A DNA stretch of 64,000 bases from Hyphomicrobiales bacterium (GTDB lineage Bacteria > Pseudomonadota > Alphaproteobacteria > Rhizobiales > Beijerinckiaceae), in NCBI GenBank assembly GCA_900470775.1, contig UCBZ01000017.1, forward strand, positions 388,554 to 452,553, in the 5' to 3' direction. The notes under the pieces were generated by a model, which did not search any database, was not told the origin of the DNA, and worked only from the letters and a program-made list of their open reading frames with translations. Below, piece by piece: positions 52,130-62,224 of this stretch. Every line of letters starts with the position of its first letter. The stretch's first letter is position 1. The translations under genes were made by a program, and so were the position numbers.

Positions 52130-52559
52130 TGCGACACCTGATCAGGCGCTCGACCAGGCGCGTTCCCTCGCCACCGCGACGCGACAGGCCGCCGATCTGG
52201 CCGCCCAGCACGCCGACAGCCTCGCCGCCGGCGCCAGCGCCGCGACCGGTGGCTACGTCGATCCGACGGTGTTTCGCCTCGCGATCTTCGTGCTCGCCGT
52301 CTTCGTCGGCTATTACGTCGTCTGGTCGGTGACACCGGCCCTGCACACCCCGCTGATGTCGGTCACCAACGCGATCTCCTCCGTCATCGTCGTCGGCGCG
52401 CTGCTGGCGGTCGGGGTCGAGGCGGCACCCGCGCTCGGCGACGGGCCGGTCTGGGCCAAGATCTTCGGCTTCATCGGGCTGGTGCTCGCCTCGGTCAACA
52501 TCTTCGGCGGCTTCCTCGTCACCGAGCGGATGCTGTCCATGTACAAGAAGAAGGGCTGA
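52122..52559 (+). CDS. pntAB: NAD(P) transhydrogenase subunit alpha, part 2
   Basis: 145 residues from ATG 52122, overlapping the pntAA stop by eight bases. Three or four membrane helices ([65 protein letters not shown]). [12 protein letters not shown] is the family signature. Confidence 0.95.
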   Translation: MANATPDQALDQARSLATATRQAADLAAQHADSLAAGASAATGGYVDPTVFRLAIFVLAVFVGYYVVWSVTPALHTPLMSVTNAISSVIVVGALLAVGVEAAPALGDGPVWAKIFGFIGLVLASVNIFGGFLVTERMLSMYKKKG

Positions 52560-52565
52560 GCGCCG

Positions 52566-53972
52566 ATGGCCGCGAACCTGTCTGCCCTTCTCTACGTCGT
52601 CTCCGGCGTCCTGTTCATCATGGCCCTGCGGGGCCTGTCGCATCCGACGACGTCCCGCCAGGGCAATCTCTACGGCATGGTCGGCATGGGCATCGCCATC
52701 GCCACGACCATCGTCTTCTTCCCGCCTTCCGGCTTCTCGGGCTGGCTGCTGGTCATCGGCGGCATCGCCATCGGCGGCGGCATCGGCGCCTATATGGCCA
52801 AGCGCGTGCAAATGACGCAGATGCCGCAGCTCGTCGCCTTCTTCCACTCGCTGGTCGGCCTTGCCGCCGTGCTGGTGGCAGCGGCCGCGCTTTATGCGCC
52901 GAGCGCCTTCGGCATCGGCAATGTCGGCCGCATCAGCGGCGCGAGCCTGTTCGAGATGGGGCTCGGCGTCGCCATCGGCGCGATCACCTTCACCGGCTCG
53001 ATCATCGCCTTCCTCAAGCTCGATGGGCGCATGAGCGGCAAGCCGATCATGCTGCCGCAGCGCCACGGCATCAATATCGGGCTCGGCATCGCGCTGGTCG
53101 TGCTGCTGCTGATCTTCCTGAAGACCGAGAGCCATGTCGTCTTCTGGCTGATCGTTCTGGTGTCCTTCGCGCTCGGCGTGCTGCTGATCGTCCCGATCGG
53201 TGGCGCCGACATGCCCGTCGTCGTCTCGATGCTCAACTCCTATTCGGGCTGGGCCGCCGCCGGCATCGGCTTCACGCTCGGCAACATGGCGCTGATCATC
53301 ACCGGCGCGCTGGTCGGCTCGTCCGGCGCGATCCTGTCCTACATCATGTGCAAGGCGATGAACCGGAGCTTCATCTCCGTCATCCTCGGCGGCTTCGGCG
53401 GCGACGATGCCGCGGCGAGCGCAGGTGGCGCGGTCGAGGCCCGTCCGGTCAAGCAGGGCTCGGCGGACGACGCCGCCTACATCATGAAGAACGCCGCCAA
53501 GGTCATCATCGTGCCGGGCTACGGCATGGCGGTGGCGCAGGCCCAGCACACGCTGCGCGAGATGGCCGACCTGCTCAAGAAGGAAGGCGTCGAAGTGAAG
53601 TACGCCATCCACCCCGTGGCAGGCCGCATGCCGGGCCACATGAACGTGCTGCTGGCGGAAGCCAATGTGCCCTATGACGAGGTCTTCGAGCTCGAGGACA
53701 TCAACTCCGAATTCGGCCAGGCCGACGTCGCCTTCGTCATCGGCGCCAACGACGTCACCAACCCGGCCGCCAAGACCGACAAGGCCTCGCCGATCTACGG
53801 CATGCCGATCCTCGACGTCGAGAAGGCCAAGACCGTGCTCTTCATCAAGCGCGGCATGGCGGCGGGCTATGCCGGCGTCGAGAACGAGCTGTTCTTCCGG
53901 CCCAACACGATGATGCTCTTCGGCGACGCCAAGAAGGTCACCGACGACATCGTCAAGGCGATGGCGCACTGA
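52566..53972 (+). CDS. pntB: NAD(P) transhydrogenase subunit beta
   Basis: 468 residues: membrane part with about nine helices (residues 1-270) and the C-terminal NADP(H)-binding domain, with VIIVPGYGMAVAQAQHTLREM, HPVAGRMPGHMNVLLAEANVPYD and FVIGANDVTNPAAKTD. Follows pntAB by six bases and ends in a terminator. Confidence 0.97.
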   Translation: MAANLSALLYVVSGVLFIMALRGLSHPTTSRQGNLYGMVGMGIAIATTIVFFPPSGFSGWLLVIGGIAIGGGIGAYMAKRVQMTQMPQLVAFFHSLVGLAAVLVAAAALYAPSAFGIGNVGRISGASLFEMGLGVAIGAITFTGSIIAFLKLDGRMSGKPIMLPQRHGINIGLGIALVVLLLIFLKTESHVVFWLIVLVSFALGVLLIVPIGGADMPVVVSMLNSYSGWAAAGIGFTLGNMALIITGALVGSSGAILSYIMCKAMNRSFISVILGGFGGDDAAASAGGAVEARPVKQGSADDAAYIMKNAAKVIIVPGYGMAVAQAQHTLREMADLLKKEGVEVKYAIHPVAGRMPGHMNVLLAEANVPYDEVFELEDINSEFGQADVAFVIGANDVTNPAAKTDKASPIYGMPILDVEKAKTVLFIKRGMAAGYAGVENELFFRPNTMMLFGDAKKVTDDIVKAMAH

Positions 53973-54002
53973 CGCCTTTCCGCTCCGTCATCAGAACGCT
54001 GC

Positions 54003-54034
54003 AAAGGGCCGGCTTGATGCCGGTCCTTTTCGTT
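54003..54034 (+). terminator. Terminator of the pnt operon
   Basis: AAAGGgCCGGC-TTGAT-GCCGGtCCTTT followed by TCGTTTG, about 30 bases after the pntB stop. Confidence 0.82.
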
Positions 54035-54103
54035 TGTGGCGGTGGATTCGGACATGGCTCCGACGAAAAAGCATTCCTCCCCGTTTCCCACTAGGGACCT
54101 GCC

Positions 54104-54958
54104 ATGATCGCGCTCATCGCGAGATATGGCCTGATCGCCAGCCTCTGCACCTATCTCGGCGTGCTGGCCATGCTCTACGTCAAGCAGCGCGAGATGATGT
54201 ATCCGCGCAATCCCGCTCGCGCCGAGATTGCCGGCGTCGATCTTCCGGCTCTGGAGGAGGTCACGCTGACAGCTGCCGATGGCGAGCGGCTGGTCGCCTG
54301 GGTGGTGCCGCCGCGCGAGGGCAAGCCCGTGCTGCTGTTCTTCCATGGCAATGCCGGCAATTTCGGCAGGCCGATCCGGCAGGCACGTTTCAAGGCGCTG
54401 ACCGAGGATGGCACCGGCCTGTTCGCGGTCAATTATCGCGGCTATGGCGGCTCGACCGGCAGCCCGACCGAGGACGGGCTGCATCTCGATGCCCGCGCCG
54501 CCTATGGCACCGCCGTCGAACGCTTCGGGGCGGGCCGCCTGATCGGCTATGGCGAATCGCTGGGCACCGGCGTCGTGCTGAAGCTCGCCGCCGAGGTTCC
54601 CCTCGCAGCGGTCGTGCTGGAGGCACCCTATCTCTCCACCGCCGCCGTGGCGCAGGAGATTTATCCCTTCGTGCCAATCGGCCTGCTGATGCACGACAAG
54701 TTCCGGTCGGACGCGGTGATCGGCAGCGTCCGCGTGCCGCTACTCGTCATCCACGGCGAACGCGACGGGGTCGTCCCCTTCGCCCATGGCCTCGCGCTCT
54801 ACGGCTTTGCAAACGACCCCAAGCGCTTCATCCGGTTTCCGCGCGGCGGGCACGAGGATCTCCCCGCCCATGGCTCCGTACCGGAGATCAGACGCTTCCT
54901 CGCCGAGGTCGCAAGGGGCGGAATGTCAGCGTCCGAGAGCCGGGTTGTGGGGGAGTGA
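54104..54958 (+). CDS. Alpha/beta hydrolase, membrane-anchored, function unknown
   Basis: 284 residues with an N-terminal membrane helix (about 9-26), an oxyanion-type LLFFHGNAGN, the nucleophile S152 in GYGESLGTG, D221 in HGERDGVVPF and H250 in GGHEDLP, a complete Ser-Asp-His triad. It resembles the ABHD13/17-like group of serine hydrolases. Substrate unknown. Confidence 0.85.
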   Translation: MIALIARYGLIASLCTYLGVLAMLYVKQREMMYPRNPARAEIAGVDLPALEEVTLTAADGERLVAWVVPPREGKPVLLFFHGNAGNFGRPIRQARFKALTEDGTGLFAVNYRGYGGSTGSPTEDGLHLDARAAYGTAVERFGAGRLIGYGESLGTGVVLKLAAEVPLAAVVLEAPYLSTAAVAQEIYPFVPIGLLMHDKFRSDAVIGSVRVPLLVIHGERDGVVPFAHGLALYGFANDPKRFIRFPRGGHEDLPAHGSVPEIRRFLAEVARGGMSASESRVVGE

Positions 54959-54969
54959 ACCATCCATCA

Positions 54970-55030
54970 TTCTCGGGCTCAACCCGAGAATCTCCGGCAA
55001 GAGATGCTCGGGTTGAGCCCGAGCATGACG
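54970..55030. repeat. Dispersed twin-hairpin repeat, divergent copy 3
   Basis: TTCTCGGG-CTCAA-CCCGAGAA (54970-54990), a short ATCTC/GAGAT central stem, then ATGCTCGGG-TTGAG-CCCGAGCAT (55004-55026) and GACG. As in copies 1 and 2 the two hairpins are reverse complements of each other, with one T-A to G-C stem change. The right end GAGCATGACGG matches the ends of the other copies. It separates converging genes. Confidence 0.75.
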
Positions 55031-55040
55031 GCCCTGGGCC

Positions 55041-55904
55041 TCAGCTCCGGAACAGCCCGCCGCCGCCGCCCATGCGCGCCTGGCCGGAGCGCGCGGCAGC
55101 GTTGTTGCCGTCGAGGCTGAGCGCGCGCTGGTAGCTCTCGCTCGCTTCGGTCTTCTTGCCGAGCTTCTCCTGCGCGAAGCCGCGACCGGCCCAGGCATCG
55201 GCATTGCGGTTGTCGACATTGAGCGCGGCGGTGAAATCCTCGAGCGCGGCGTCGAACTTGCCGACCACGTTCAGGCTCTGGCCGCGCGCGATGTAAGGCG
55301 GCGCGTTGTAGGGATTGCGGTCGATCACCGAGTCGAAATCCGAGATGGCGTACTGGTGCTGGCCTTCCTTCTGGTAGACCAGCCCGCGCGCATGGAAGGC
55401 CTCGGCAGACTCCGGGTTCAGGCGGATCGCGGTGTTGAGGTCGGCCAGCGCCTGCTGGCTGTTGCCCTGGGCGCGCAGCAGGTTGGCGCGCGCGATATAG
55501 GCCGGGGCGTAGTTCGGGGAGGCGGTGGTCGCCTTGTTGAAATCCGCCAGCGCCGCGTCGTTGCGGCCGCTCTGGCGCAAGGCGAGGCCGCGATTCGTAT
55601 AGGCCGAGGCCAGGTTGGGATTGAGTTGCACCGCCTTGGTGAAATCGGCGATCGCATCCGAGAAGCGGCCGACGCGGGCATAAGCGCTGCCACGCGTGTT
55701 GTAGGCGCCGGGATCGTTGGGGTTGCGGCTGATCACTTCCGAGAGCGAGCCGATATTGACGCTGGCATCCGCGGCCGAGGCGGTATCGAGTTCCGCGACC
55801 GCCTGCTGGCCTGTCACGCTGGAAAGGGTATCGCAACCCGCGAGCGCGAGCGCCATGCCCGCCGCCGCCAGCCAGTTCCTGCCACGCATCATGCTCTGTT
55901 CCAT
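55041..55904 (-). CDS. TPR-repeat lipoprotein
   Basis: 287 residues from ATG 55904; other ATGs at 55892 and 55889 are possible. Lipoprotein signal NWLAAAGMALALAGC, then about six to seven TPR units of 34 residues (PGAYNTRGSAYARVGRFSDAI, ASAYTNRGLALRQSGRNDAAL, APAYIARANLLRAQGNSQQAL, AEAFHARGLVYQKEGQHQYAI). Scaffold protein, presumably facing the periplasm; NlpI-like in style. No partner can be inferred. Confidence 0.87.
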   Translation of the reverse strand: MEQSMMRGRNWLAAAGMALALAGCDTLSSVTGQQAVAELDTASAADASVNIGSLSEVISRNPNDPGAYNTRGSAYARVGRFSDAIADFTKAVQLNPNLASAYTNRGLALRQSGRNDAALADFNKATTASPNYAPAYIARANLLRAQGNSQQALADLNTAIRLNPESAEAFHARGLVYQKEGQHQYAISDFDSVIDRNPYNAPPYIARGQSLNVVGKFDAALEDFTAALNVDNRNADAWAGRGFAQEKLGKKTEASESYQRALSLDGNNAAARSGQARMGGGGGLFRS

Positions 55905-56127
55905 CGGTCCGGTTCCGTGCCTCATCTGCGCCGCCGCCCGAAGCTGGACCGCCGCCGCATCATTCGCGCTCCCCAGCCGACAGCGCCCCTCGAAAGAGAA
56001 CGCCCGCTTTGTGCCAAGAGTTGGTTAACGCCGCCGGAAAAGCAACAGCGCCCGGAGCGGACTCCAGGCGCGGTCAGATCTTATGCTCTCGCCGCGTGGC
56101 TGAAACGCCGCCGCTAAACGATCGAAA

Positions 56128-56361
56128 TCAGGGACGCTTCGGCTTCACCGGCGCCGGCAGCAGGCCTTCGCGCTGGAGCTTCTTGCGGTGCAGCTTGCGG
56201 GCGCGTCGGACGGCTTCCGCCTTCTCGCGGGCCTTCTTCTCGGAGGGCTTCTCGTAATGGCCGCGAAGCTTCATCTCGCGGAAAACACCCTCGCGCTGCA
56301 GCTTCTTCTTGAGCGCGCGGAGAGCCTGATCGACGTTGTTGTCGCGAACGAGAACCTGCAC
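56128..56361 (-). CDS. rpsU: Ribosomal protein bS21
   Basis: 77 residues from GTG 56361 ([20 protein letters not shown]), with the basic C-terminal tail common in alphaproteobacteria ([20 protein letters not shown]). Monocistronic. No terminator seen. Confidence 0.95.
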   Translation of the reverse strand: MQVLVRDNNVDQALRALKKKLQREGVFREMKLRGHYEKPSEKKAREKAEAVRRARKLHRKKLQREGLLPAPVKPKRP

Positions 56362-56530
56362 CGTGAGTGTCCGTCTTTAGCGGGTTGGTCTAAATGGTTT
56401 GGGCGGGCGACACTGCGACGCAGGCCTTCCGAAGGATCGTGCGGATACCAGAATTCAGTCTGGCTGTCCACGCTGGAAAAGCCGGAAAATCGCTGAAAAC
56501 GACGTGCCCGCCACGTTTTACCAGCAAGGC

Positions 56531-57642
56531 TCAGCCAGCTTCGGGCCAGACCCGCGTGACATGGCCCATCTTGCGGCCCGGTCGCGCCGTGTGCTTGCCG
56601 TAGAGATGCAGATGCGCGCCGGGCTCGGCCAGCAGCTCGCGCCAGCGCAGGGCCGCCTCGCCGATCAGGTTCTCCATCTCGACGCGGCCGCGCCGCGCCG
56701 CCGACCCCAGCGGAAAGCCGCAGACGGCGCGGACATGCTGGTGGAACTGCGAAGTCTGCGCACCCTCGCTGGTCCAGTGCCCGGAATTATGCACGCGCGG
56801 CGCGATCTCGTTGACGACGACGCGCTCGGTCGCGCCCTCGCCGACCACGAACAGCTCGACCGCGAAGACGCCGACATAGCCCAGCGCTTCTCCGATCCGC
56901 CGGGCCGCCTCGATCGCGGCGATTTCCGTGGCGGCCGAGACCTGCGCGGGGACGCGGGTGAAGGCGAGGATGTGGTCGCGGTGCTCGTTCTCGCAGAGGT
57001 CGAAGGCGGCAAAAGCCCCGTCGCCCCCGCGCACGGCGACGACCGAGACCTCGCGGGCAAAGGTGACGAAGCCTTCCAGCACCGCCGGCGAGCGGCCGAT
57101 CACCTCATAGGCTTCCGCGAGATCGGTGCCATCAAGGATCTTGACCTGCCCCTTGCCGTCATAGCCGAAGCGGCGCGTCTTCAGCACGCTGGGGCGGCCA
57201 AGCGCGGCGACCGCCGCCTCCAGATCATCCAGCGAATCGACGGCGCGGAAGGGCGCGACTTCCAGCCCGAGTTCCGCGACGAAGCTCTTCTCGCTGAGCC
57301 GATCCTGCGTCACCGCCAGCGCCCGCGCTCCGGGATGCAGCGGCTTGCGCTGGCTGAGGAAGGCTGCGGTCGCGGCCGGCACGTTCTCGAACTCGTAGGT
57401 CACGACATCGACTGCATCGGCGAAGCGGGCCAGCGCCGCCTCGTCTTCATAGGCCGCGACGGTTCGTGCCGCCGCGACGTCGAAGGCAGGATTCTCGGTC
57501 TCGGGCGCGAAGATATGGCAGGGTATGCCGAGATCGGCCGATGCCAGCGCGATCATCCGGGCGAGTTGCCCTCCGCCGATGATGCCGAGGACGGCGCCGG
57601 GCGCCATGCCCTCGAAAGGCACGCCCTCGAAGGCCGGCATGC

Positions 57643-57646
<4 letters not shown>
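56531..57646 (-). CDS. purK: PurK, N5-carboxyaminoimidazole ribonucleotide synthase
   Basis: ATP-grasp enzyme of purine synthesis that carboxylates AIR with bicarbonate. 371 residues. GTG 57646 overlaps the purE stop (GTGA); ATG 57640 is an alternative. Start region [25 protein letters not shown]-grasp part [15 protein letters not shown], metal-binding [14 protein letters not shown]. Confidence 0.96.
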
Positions 57647-58143
<497 letters not shown>

Positions 58144-58258
58144 GACGGTAAGCGCTTCCGGAACGCTGGAGAGGAAGCGCGCGATCTAGACTGCTCGATG
58201 CCGCACAGGCAAGCGCCGAATCAGGTCTGGCGCCCTGAATGAACCAGAAAGAACCCCG

Positions 58259-58379
58259 CGCCGTCATCCCGGGCGCAGCGAAGCGGAGACCCGGGATCCA
58301 TTCCGGAACGCTACTCCTGAAAGGCTCGGGAATGGATCCCGGATCGGCGCTGCGACGCAGCTTGTCCGTGATGACGGCG
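58259..58379. repeat. Dispersed palindromic repeat, CGCCGTCAT family, copy 2
   Basis: Starts CGCCGTCATCCCGGGCGCAG and ends ATGACGGCG, with inner pairs GCAGCGAAGC / GCTGCGACGC (imperfect) and GGATCCATTCC / GGAATGGATCC (exact). Same ends and layout as the element at 17382-17496. It lies in the 258-base gap between purE and the ABC1 kinase gene. Confidence 0.8.
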
Positions 58380-58401
58380 CGGCTACGACAAGCAGCGATA
58401 A

Positions 58402-59769
58402 CTAACCCGTCGCCACCAGCCCGGCCCGCGCCATCGCAGAGGCCTGGTCCGCCGCCACGGTCTCGACCTTGAAGCCCTCGATCTCCCCCTCGAACAGACG
58501 ATGGAAGTTCAGCTCCGCATCGAGATGCAGGAAGACGCCGCCGAGCCCGATCGCGGCCCGGTCCATGAAGACGAATTCGCGCGGCACCTTCACGGGGCCA
58601 CGCTTCTTCAGGGCCTGATGCACCTCGAAGGCCTGCCGGCGGCCATATTCGGCCGGGCTCACGCCCTCGGCAATGCGCCTGACGCGATCCTCCAGCAGCG
58701 GCCCGTAGATGAAGCGCGCCCAAATGTTGAGCGTCTCGACCAGCTCCTTGGTCAGCCCCTGGAAGCCCCAGGTCTCATAGGCATGGACGACGCGCGCATC
58801 GTCGCCCTCCAGCAGGCCGCGATAGAGATCGACCACGCCCCCGACGAAGGACGGTGGGAAGATGCGGATGCAGCCATAGTCGAGCAGGTTGATGCCCTCA
58901 GCCGCGCCATCTTCCGAGAACACCGTGTAGTTGCCCAGATGCGGGTCGCCATGGATGACGCCGTGATGGCTGAAGGGCCGCCACCAGGCCTTGAACATCG
59001 CCGTCGAGATCCGGTCGCGCGCCTGCTGGTCGTCCTGCTTGTGGGTCAGGATACCGTCGCCTTCGAGCCAGCGCATGGTCAGGAGCCGCCGCGTCGAAAG
59101 CGAGGCTTCAAGCGCCGGCACGCGCACCTGCGGGGTATCGCCGAGCATCTCCTGATACAGCGCGATATGCCTGCCCTCGCGCTGGTAGTCGAGCTCTTCG
59201 CGGATGCGCGCGCCGATCTCCTTGGCGATCTCGCTGGTGTCGATCACCGGGTCCATCCGGCGATGCAGCGCGAACAGGATGTCGAGCTGCGAGATATCGG
59301 CCTCGACCGCCGATTCCATGTCCGGATATTGCAGCTTGCAGGCGAGCGCCACGCCATCGAGCGTCGTCGCGCGATGCACCTGTCCCAGCGACGCCGCCGC
59401 CGCCGGCTGCAATTCGAAGCTGCCGAAGCACTCGCGCCAGTTGGCGCCGAGTTCCGCCATCATCCGGCGCTTGACGAAGGCCGCGCCCATCGGCGGCGCC
59501 TGCGACTGCAGCTTCTGCAATTCGGCGGCATATTCCGGCGGCACGACATCGGGGATCGTGGCGACGAGCTGCGCCACCTTCATGATCGGGCCCTTCAGCC
59601 CGCCCAGCGCCTTGGCCAGCGCCTCCGCATTGGAGGCGTTACGCCCCTCCATTCCGAACAGCCGCGCGCCCGCAATCCGCGCCGCCACCCCGCCGACATT
59701 GGCCCCGACACGGGCATAGCGCGCCGCACGGGCGGAAAAGCGGTTGGCTTCGGAGTCGTGCTCGGACAT
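58402..59769 (-). CDS. ABC1/AarF/UbiB family kinase-like protein
   Basis: 455 residues from ATG 59769. Family features: the Ala-rich and KxGQ-like region (ALAKALGGLKGPIMKVAQL), QLQSQAPP-like LQKLQSQAPPM, AAASLGQVHRATTLDGVALACKLQYPDME, ATP/metal HGVIHGDPHLGNYTV and LLDYGCIRIFP. Here the usual nucleotide loop reads AAASLGQVH. Members support ubiquinone biosynthesis or lipid homeostasis; the absence of other ubi genes leaves the role open. Confidence 0.9.
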   Translation of the reverse strand: MSEHDSEANRFSARAARYARVGANVGGVAARIAGARLFGMEGRNASNAEALAKALGGLKGPIMKVAQLVATIPDVVPPEYAAELQKLQSQAPPMGAAFVKRRMMAELGANWRECFGSFELQPAAAASLGQVHRATTLDGVALACKLQYPDMESAVEADISQLDILFALHRRMDPVIDTSEIAKEIGARIREELDYQREGRHIALYQEMLGDTPQVRVPALEASLSTRRLLTMRWLEGDGILTHKQDDQQARDRISTAMFKAWWRPFSHHGVIHGDPHLGNYTVFSEDGAAEGINLLDYGCIRIFPPSFVGGVVDLYRGLLEGDDARVVHAYETWGFQGLTKELVETLNIWARFIYGPLLEDRVRRIAEGVSPAEYGRRQAFEVHQALKKRGPVKVPREFVFMDRAAIGLGGVFLHLDAELNFHRLFEGEIEGFKVETVAADQASAMARAGLVATG

Positions 59770-59901
59770 GGGGCGCGGATTCTCTCGCAGCATCGCTGCT
59801 CACTTATTCACTATTTAGGCGCTGATCGCCGCTTCGCCAAGCGCAAGACCTCACTAAATGAACTATTTGAGAGAAATAGTATAAATTTAACGGTCGTCAT
59901 T

Positions 59902-59937
59902 ATTCTAGAGTGTAAAAAAATTCTAGAGTGTAAAAAA
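59902..59937. repeat. Perfect 18-bp tandem duplication in an AT-rich islet
   Basis: ATTCTAGAGTGTAAAAAA occurs twice in immediate succession (59902-59919 and 59920-59937). The surroundings (about 59850-60600) are strikingly AT-rich. It lies just past the stop of the AT-rich gene at 59975 and could be a slippage product or a junction scar. Confidence 0.9.
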
Positions 59938-59974
59938 AGTAACTCTATACGCATATATTATTATCAAATTGCCA

Positions 59975-60472
59975 TTAGCCAGACTGAGAACTTCCCTTAA
60001 ATTGTGTACTCATAAATTTTAACAAGAAATTCCTTGTTTCGAATCCGTCATCAGTAATTTCTCCAGAATAATACTCTATGCATCCATTAGGTATGTTCTT
60101 ATCATCTTTCTTGAAATTTATCTGCTTGAGATTATGTAGTTTTTCAAGAGCCCGCCTTTCTGCATCCGACGATGAAATATCCGGCCTGTAGCAATGGCCG
60201 AAAAACCTAACGTCTGAAGAGACAAACATTAATCGTCTAACCATTTCTTCATCAAATTGAGTAAGAATCTCGGCAGTCTTTTTTGTCGCCTTCGGCAAAT
60301 CACTCTCTTTAATGTTTAATTCCAGATAACCAAGCTTAAATACTTGAATTTGATCCGCTCTACGGGCGAGCGACATCATTACCGAATTCACGGGAACGTA
60401 GAACATTACCAATGCAAAAAAAGCAATACTTGGCCACATTGCCGCTTTTACGAGATCTATAACTTCCTTCAT
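59975..60472 (-). CDS. AT-rich single-pass membrane protein, function unknown
   Basis: 165 residues from ATG 60472 (MKEVIDLVKAAMWPSIAFF); the frame is open back to 60544, but that part looks less like a protein start. One membrane helix at about 10-30 (AAMWPSIAFFALVMFYVPV), then a soluble domain of about 130 residues (VFKLGYLELNIKESDLPKAT, EEMVRRLMFVSSDVRFFGHC, IEYYSGEITDDGFETRNFLL). Codon use differs sharply from both neighbours, so it was probably acquired. No family recognised. Confidence 0.65.
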   Translation of the reverse strand: MKEVIDLVKAAMWPSIAFFALVMFYVPVNSVMMSLARRADQIQVFKLGYLELNIKESDLPKATKKTAEILTQFDEEMVRRLMFVSSDVRFFGHCYRPDISSSDAERRALEKLHNLKQINFKKDDKNIPNGCIEYYSGEITDDGFETRNFLLKFMSTQFKGSSQSG

Positions 60473-60661
60473 TACCGCACCCACAATATATGACAAATTC
60501 CGACCAATAGCGCGAGTCGAACTAGATATTATAGCTACGATCATTAGGGCATTAGCAAGTCGGGTTTACATTATTTGCGGCAGAATGAGATTTGAACCAT
60601 GACAACAGCGATCAAAATCGCCCCCACCGAGGCCTGCCCAGATCAAGCTAACACGATCACC

Positions 60662-61540
60662 TCAACGCCCCGCCAACTCCGCCCTCACCTCCGCCACGCT
60701 CGCCACGTGCCCGCCCGCCGCCTCGACCAGCCTCGCCGTCGCCGCAACCAGCTCCCCATTCGTCCGCGCGCAGCCGAACGGCGCATCCTCCAGCCCGGCC
60801 CGGACATGCACGCCGCGCGCGACCGCGGCGGGGATCAGCCCGGTGAGATCGACGCCCAGCCCCGCGATCATCACCGGCGCGTCGGGCGCATCCTCCGCCA
60901 GCAGCTTCAGATGCGCGTCGAGCGCCCAGTCGCGCGGCGGAAAGCCCCAGGCGAAGGCATCCGAGAACATCAGCCGGTAGATCGGCGTCGGCAGTCCGGG
61001 ATAGGCCTTGGCGAGCGCGGCGCCGAGCCGGGTGAAGCCGGGCTCGTAGATCGCGTAGCTCGGATGGATTTTGTGGGCATGCGCCACCGCCATGCCCTCA
61101 CGGATATGCTCGCCGGGGTTCTGGTAGATGAAGCCTGGCTCGCCTTCGGGGATGCCGGCGAAGGTCGTCCAGTTGCAGGAGCCGGGATCGAGCACGCCCC
61201 ATTCGACCAGCCCGCGCTTCGCCAGTTCCTCCAGATGGGTGTAGCGGCCCGAGCCGATCATGTCGCCGGCATAACCGGAACCGAGGATCGGGATCGTCGG
61301 ATAGACGATGGCATCGACCTTGGCCCGGATGCCCTCGATCGCCTGCGCATAAAGCTCCCAGTCGTCGCGCTGCCGCCCGGTCTCGACGTCGTAGACATGC
61401 AGATGCACGATCGCGGCGCCCGCCTCTACGACCGCGATCCCGTCCGCGACGATGTCGGGAATCGCGATCGGAATGCCCGGCTGGCGCGCCTTGCCCCAGA
61501 GCCCGTTGATCGCGGCTTCGACCCAGATCGGCGTGGTCAT
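60662..61540 (-). CDS. 3-keto-5-aminohexanoate cleavage enzyme family protein (BKACE)
   Basis: 292 residues from ATG 61540, which overlaps the stop of the toxin gene (ATGA). Zinc-dependent beta-keto acid cleavage family: AGAAIVHLHVYDVETG (metal histidines HLH), YPTIPILGSGYAG, ARGVHVRAGLEDAPFG and NGELVAATARLVEAAG. The family cleaves beta-keto acids with acetyl-CoA; Kce acts in lysine fermentation, but most members use other substrates. No other kam/kce pathway gene is present, so the substrate is open. Confidence 0.88.
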   Translation of the reverse strand: MTTPIWVEAAINGLWGKARQPGIPIAIPDIVADGIAVVEAGAAIVHLHVYDVETGRQRDDWELYAQAIEGIRAKVDAIVYPTIPILGSGYAGDMIGSGRYTHLEELAKRGLVEWGVLDPGSCNWTTFAGIPEGEPGFIYQNPGEHIREGMAVAHAHKIHPSYAIYEPGFTRLGAALAKAYPGLPTPIYRLMFSDAFAWGFPPRDWALDAHLKLLAEDAPDAPVMIAGLGVDLTGLIPAAVARGVHVRAGLEDAPFGCARTNGELVAATARLVEAAGGHVASVAEVRAELAGR

Positions 61541-61935
61541 CGGCTGCGCTTTGGTTGGGCGAGATGGTCGCGAAGCCATTGCGCTAGGACGTCCTCCTCC
61601 GCCTCGCCCGCCGCGACAGCCAGGATGGCGGCCGTCATGTCGGCTTGGGGGATGAGCAGGTCGACGCCGTTCAGGTTGAAGAAGACGATCATGGCAGCAA
61701 GCGCTGCGCGCTTGTTGCCGTCGATGAAAGGATGATTGCGCGCGATGCCGAACGCATAAGCGGCTGCCAACGCTGCGATATCGTGTTCGCCATAGGCAAA
61801 CTTGTTCTGCGGGCGCCCGAGAGCCGATTCCAGCATACCCCGATCACGGATGCCGGCCGGACCGCCGAACAACGCCAGTTGCTCGGCATGGATGTCGATC
61901 ACGATCTCCAGATCGAGCCACTGAGGCTCGTTCAT
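61537..61935 (-). CDS. doc: Doc/Fic family death-on-curing toxin
   Basis: 132 residues with the Fic-like motif HPFIDGNKR at 68-76 and the N-terminal block VIDIHAEQLALFGGPAGIRDRGMLESAL typical of Doc toxins. Doc phosphorylates EF-Tu in the studied system. Overlaps the antitoxin gene at its start and the BKACE gene at its end, each by four bases. Confidence 0.92.
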   Translation of the reverse strand: MNEPQWLDLEIVIDIHAEQLALFGGPAGIRDRGMLESALGRPQNKFAYGEHDIAALAAAYAFGIARNHPFIDGNKRAALAAMIVFFNLNGVDLLIPQADMTAAILAVAAGEAEEDVLAQWLRDHLAQPKRSR

Positions 61936-62207
61936 TTGGCAAGCTCGCGGAACGTCTCGGCATAGTCCTTGAAGGCGCGCCGCGCGAACGCCATCGCGCG
62001 AGCATGCACATCATCATAAGGCACAAGCTTCACCTCACGATCCGGCTGACGGACGACGGTGAATTTGTCGCCCTCGGCCAATCCGAAGCGAGCCAAAATC
62101 TCCTTCGGCAGAATGATTCCGACCGAGTTTCCGATCTTGCGAAGCTGCACGATGTCGGTGACAGCTTCGCCCTCCAGCGGCGCGACCGTTTCGTTCATGG
62201 CATTCAT
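61932..62207 (-). CDS. AbrB/MazE family antitoxin
   Basis: 91 residues from ATG 62207; ATG 62198 is an alternative. SpoVT/AbrB fold DIVQLRKIGNSVGIILPKEILARFGLAEGDKFTVV, then a toxin-binding tail (DVHARAMAFARRAFKDYAETFREL). It pairs with the downstream Doc toxin. A palindrome upstream is the likely self-regulation site. Confidence 0.9.
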   Translation of the reverse strand: MNAMNETVAPLEGEAVTDIVQLRKIGNSVGIILPKEILARFGLAEGDKFTVVRQPDREVKLVPYDDVHARAMAFARRAFKDYAETFRELAK

Positions 62208-62224
62208 CCCCTGCACGTTGTACG

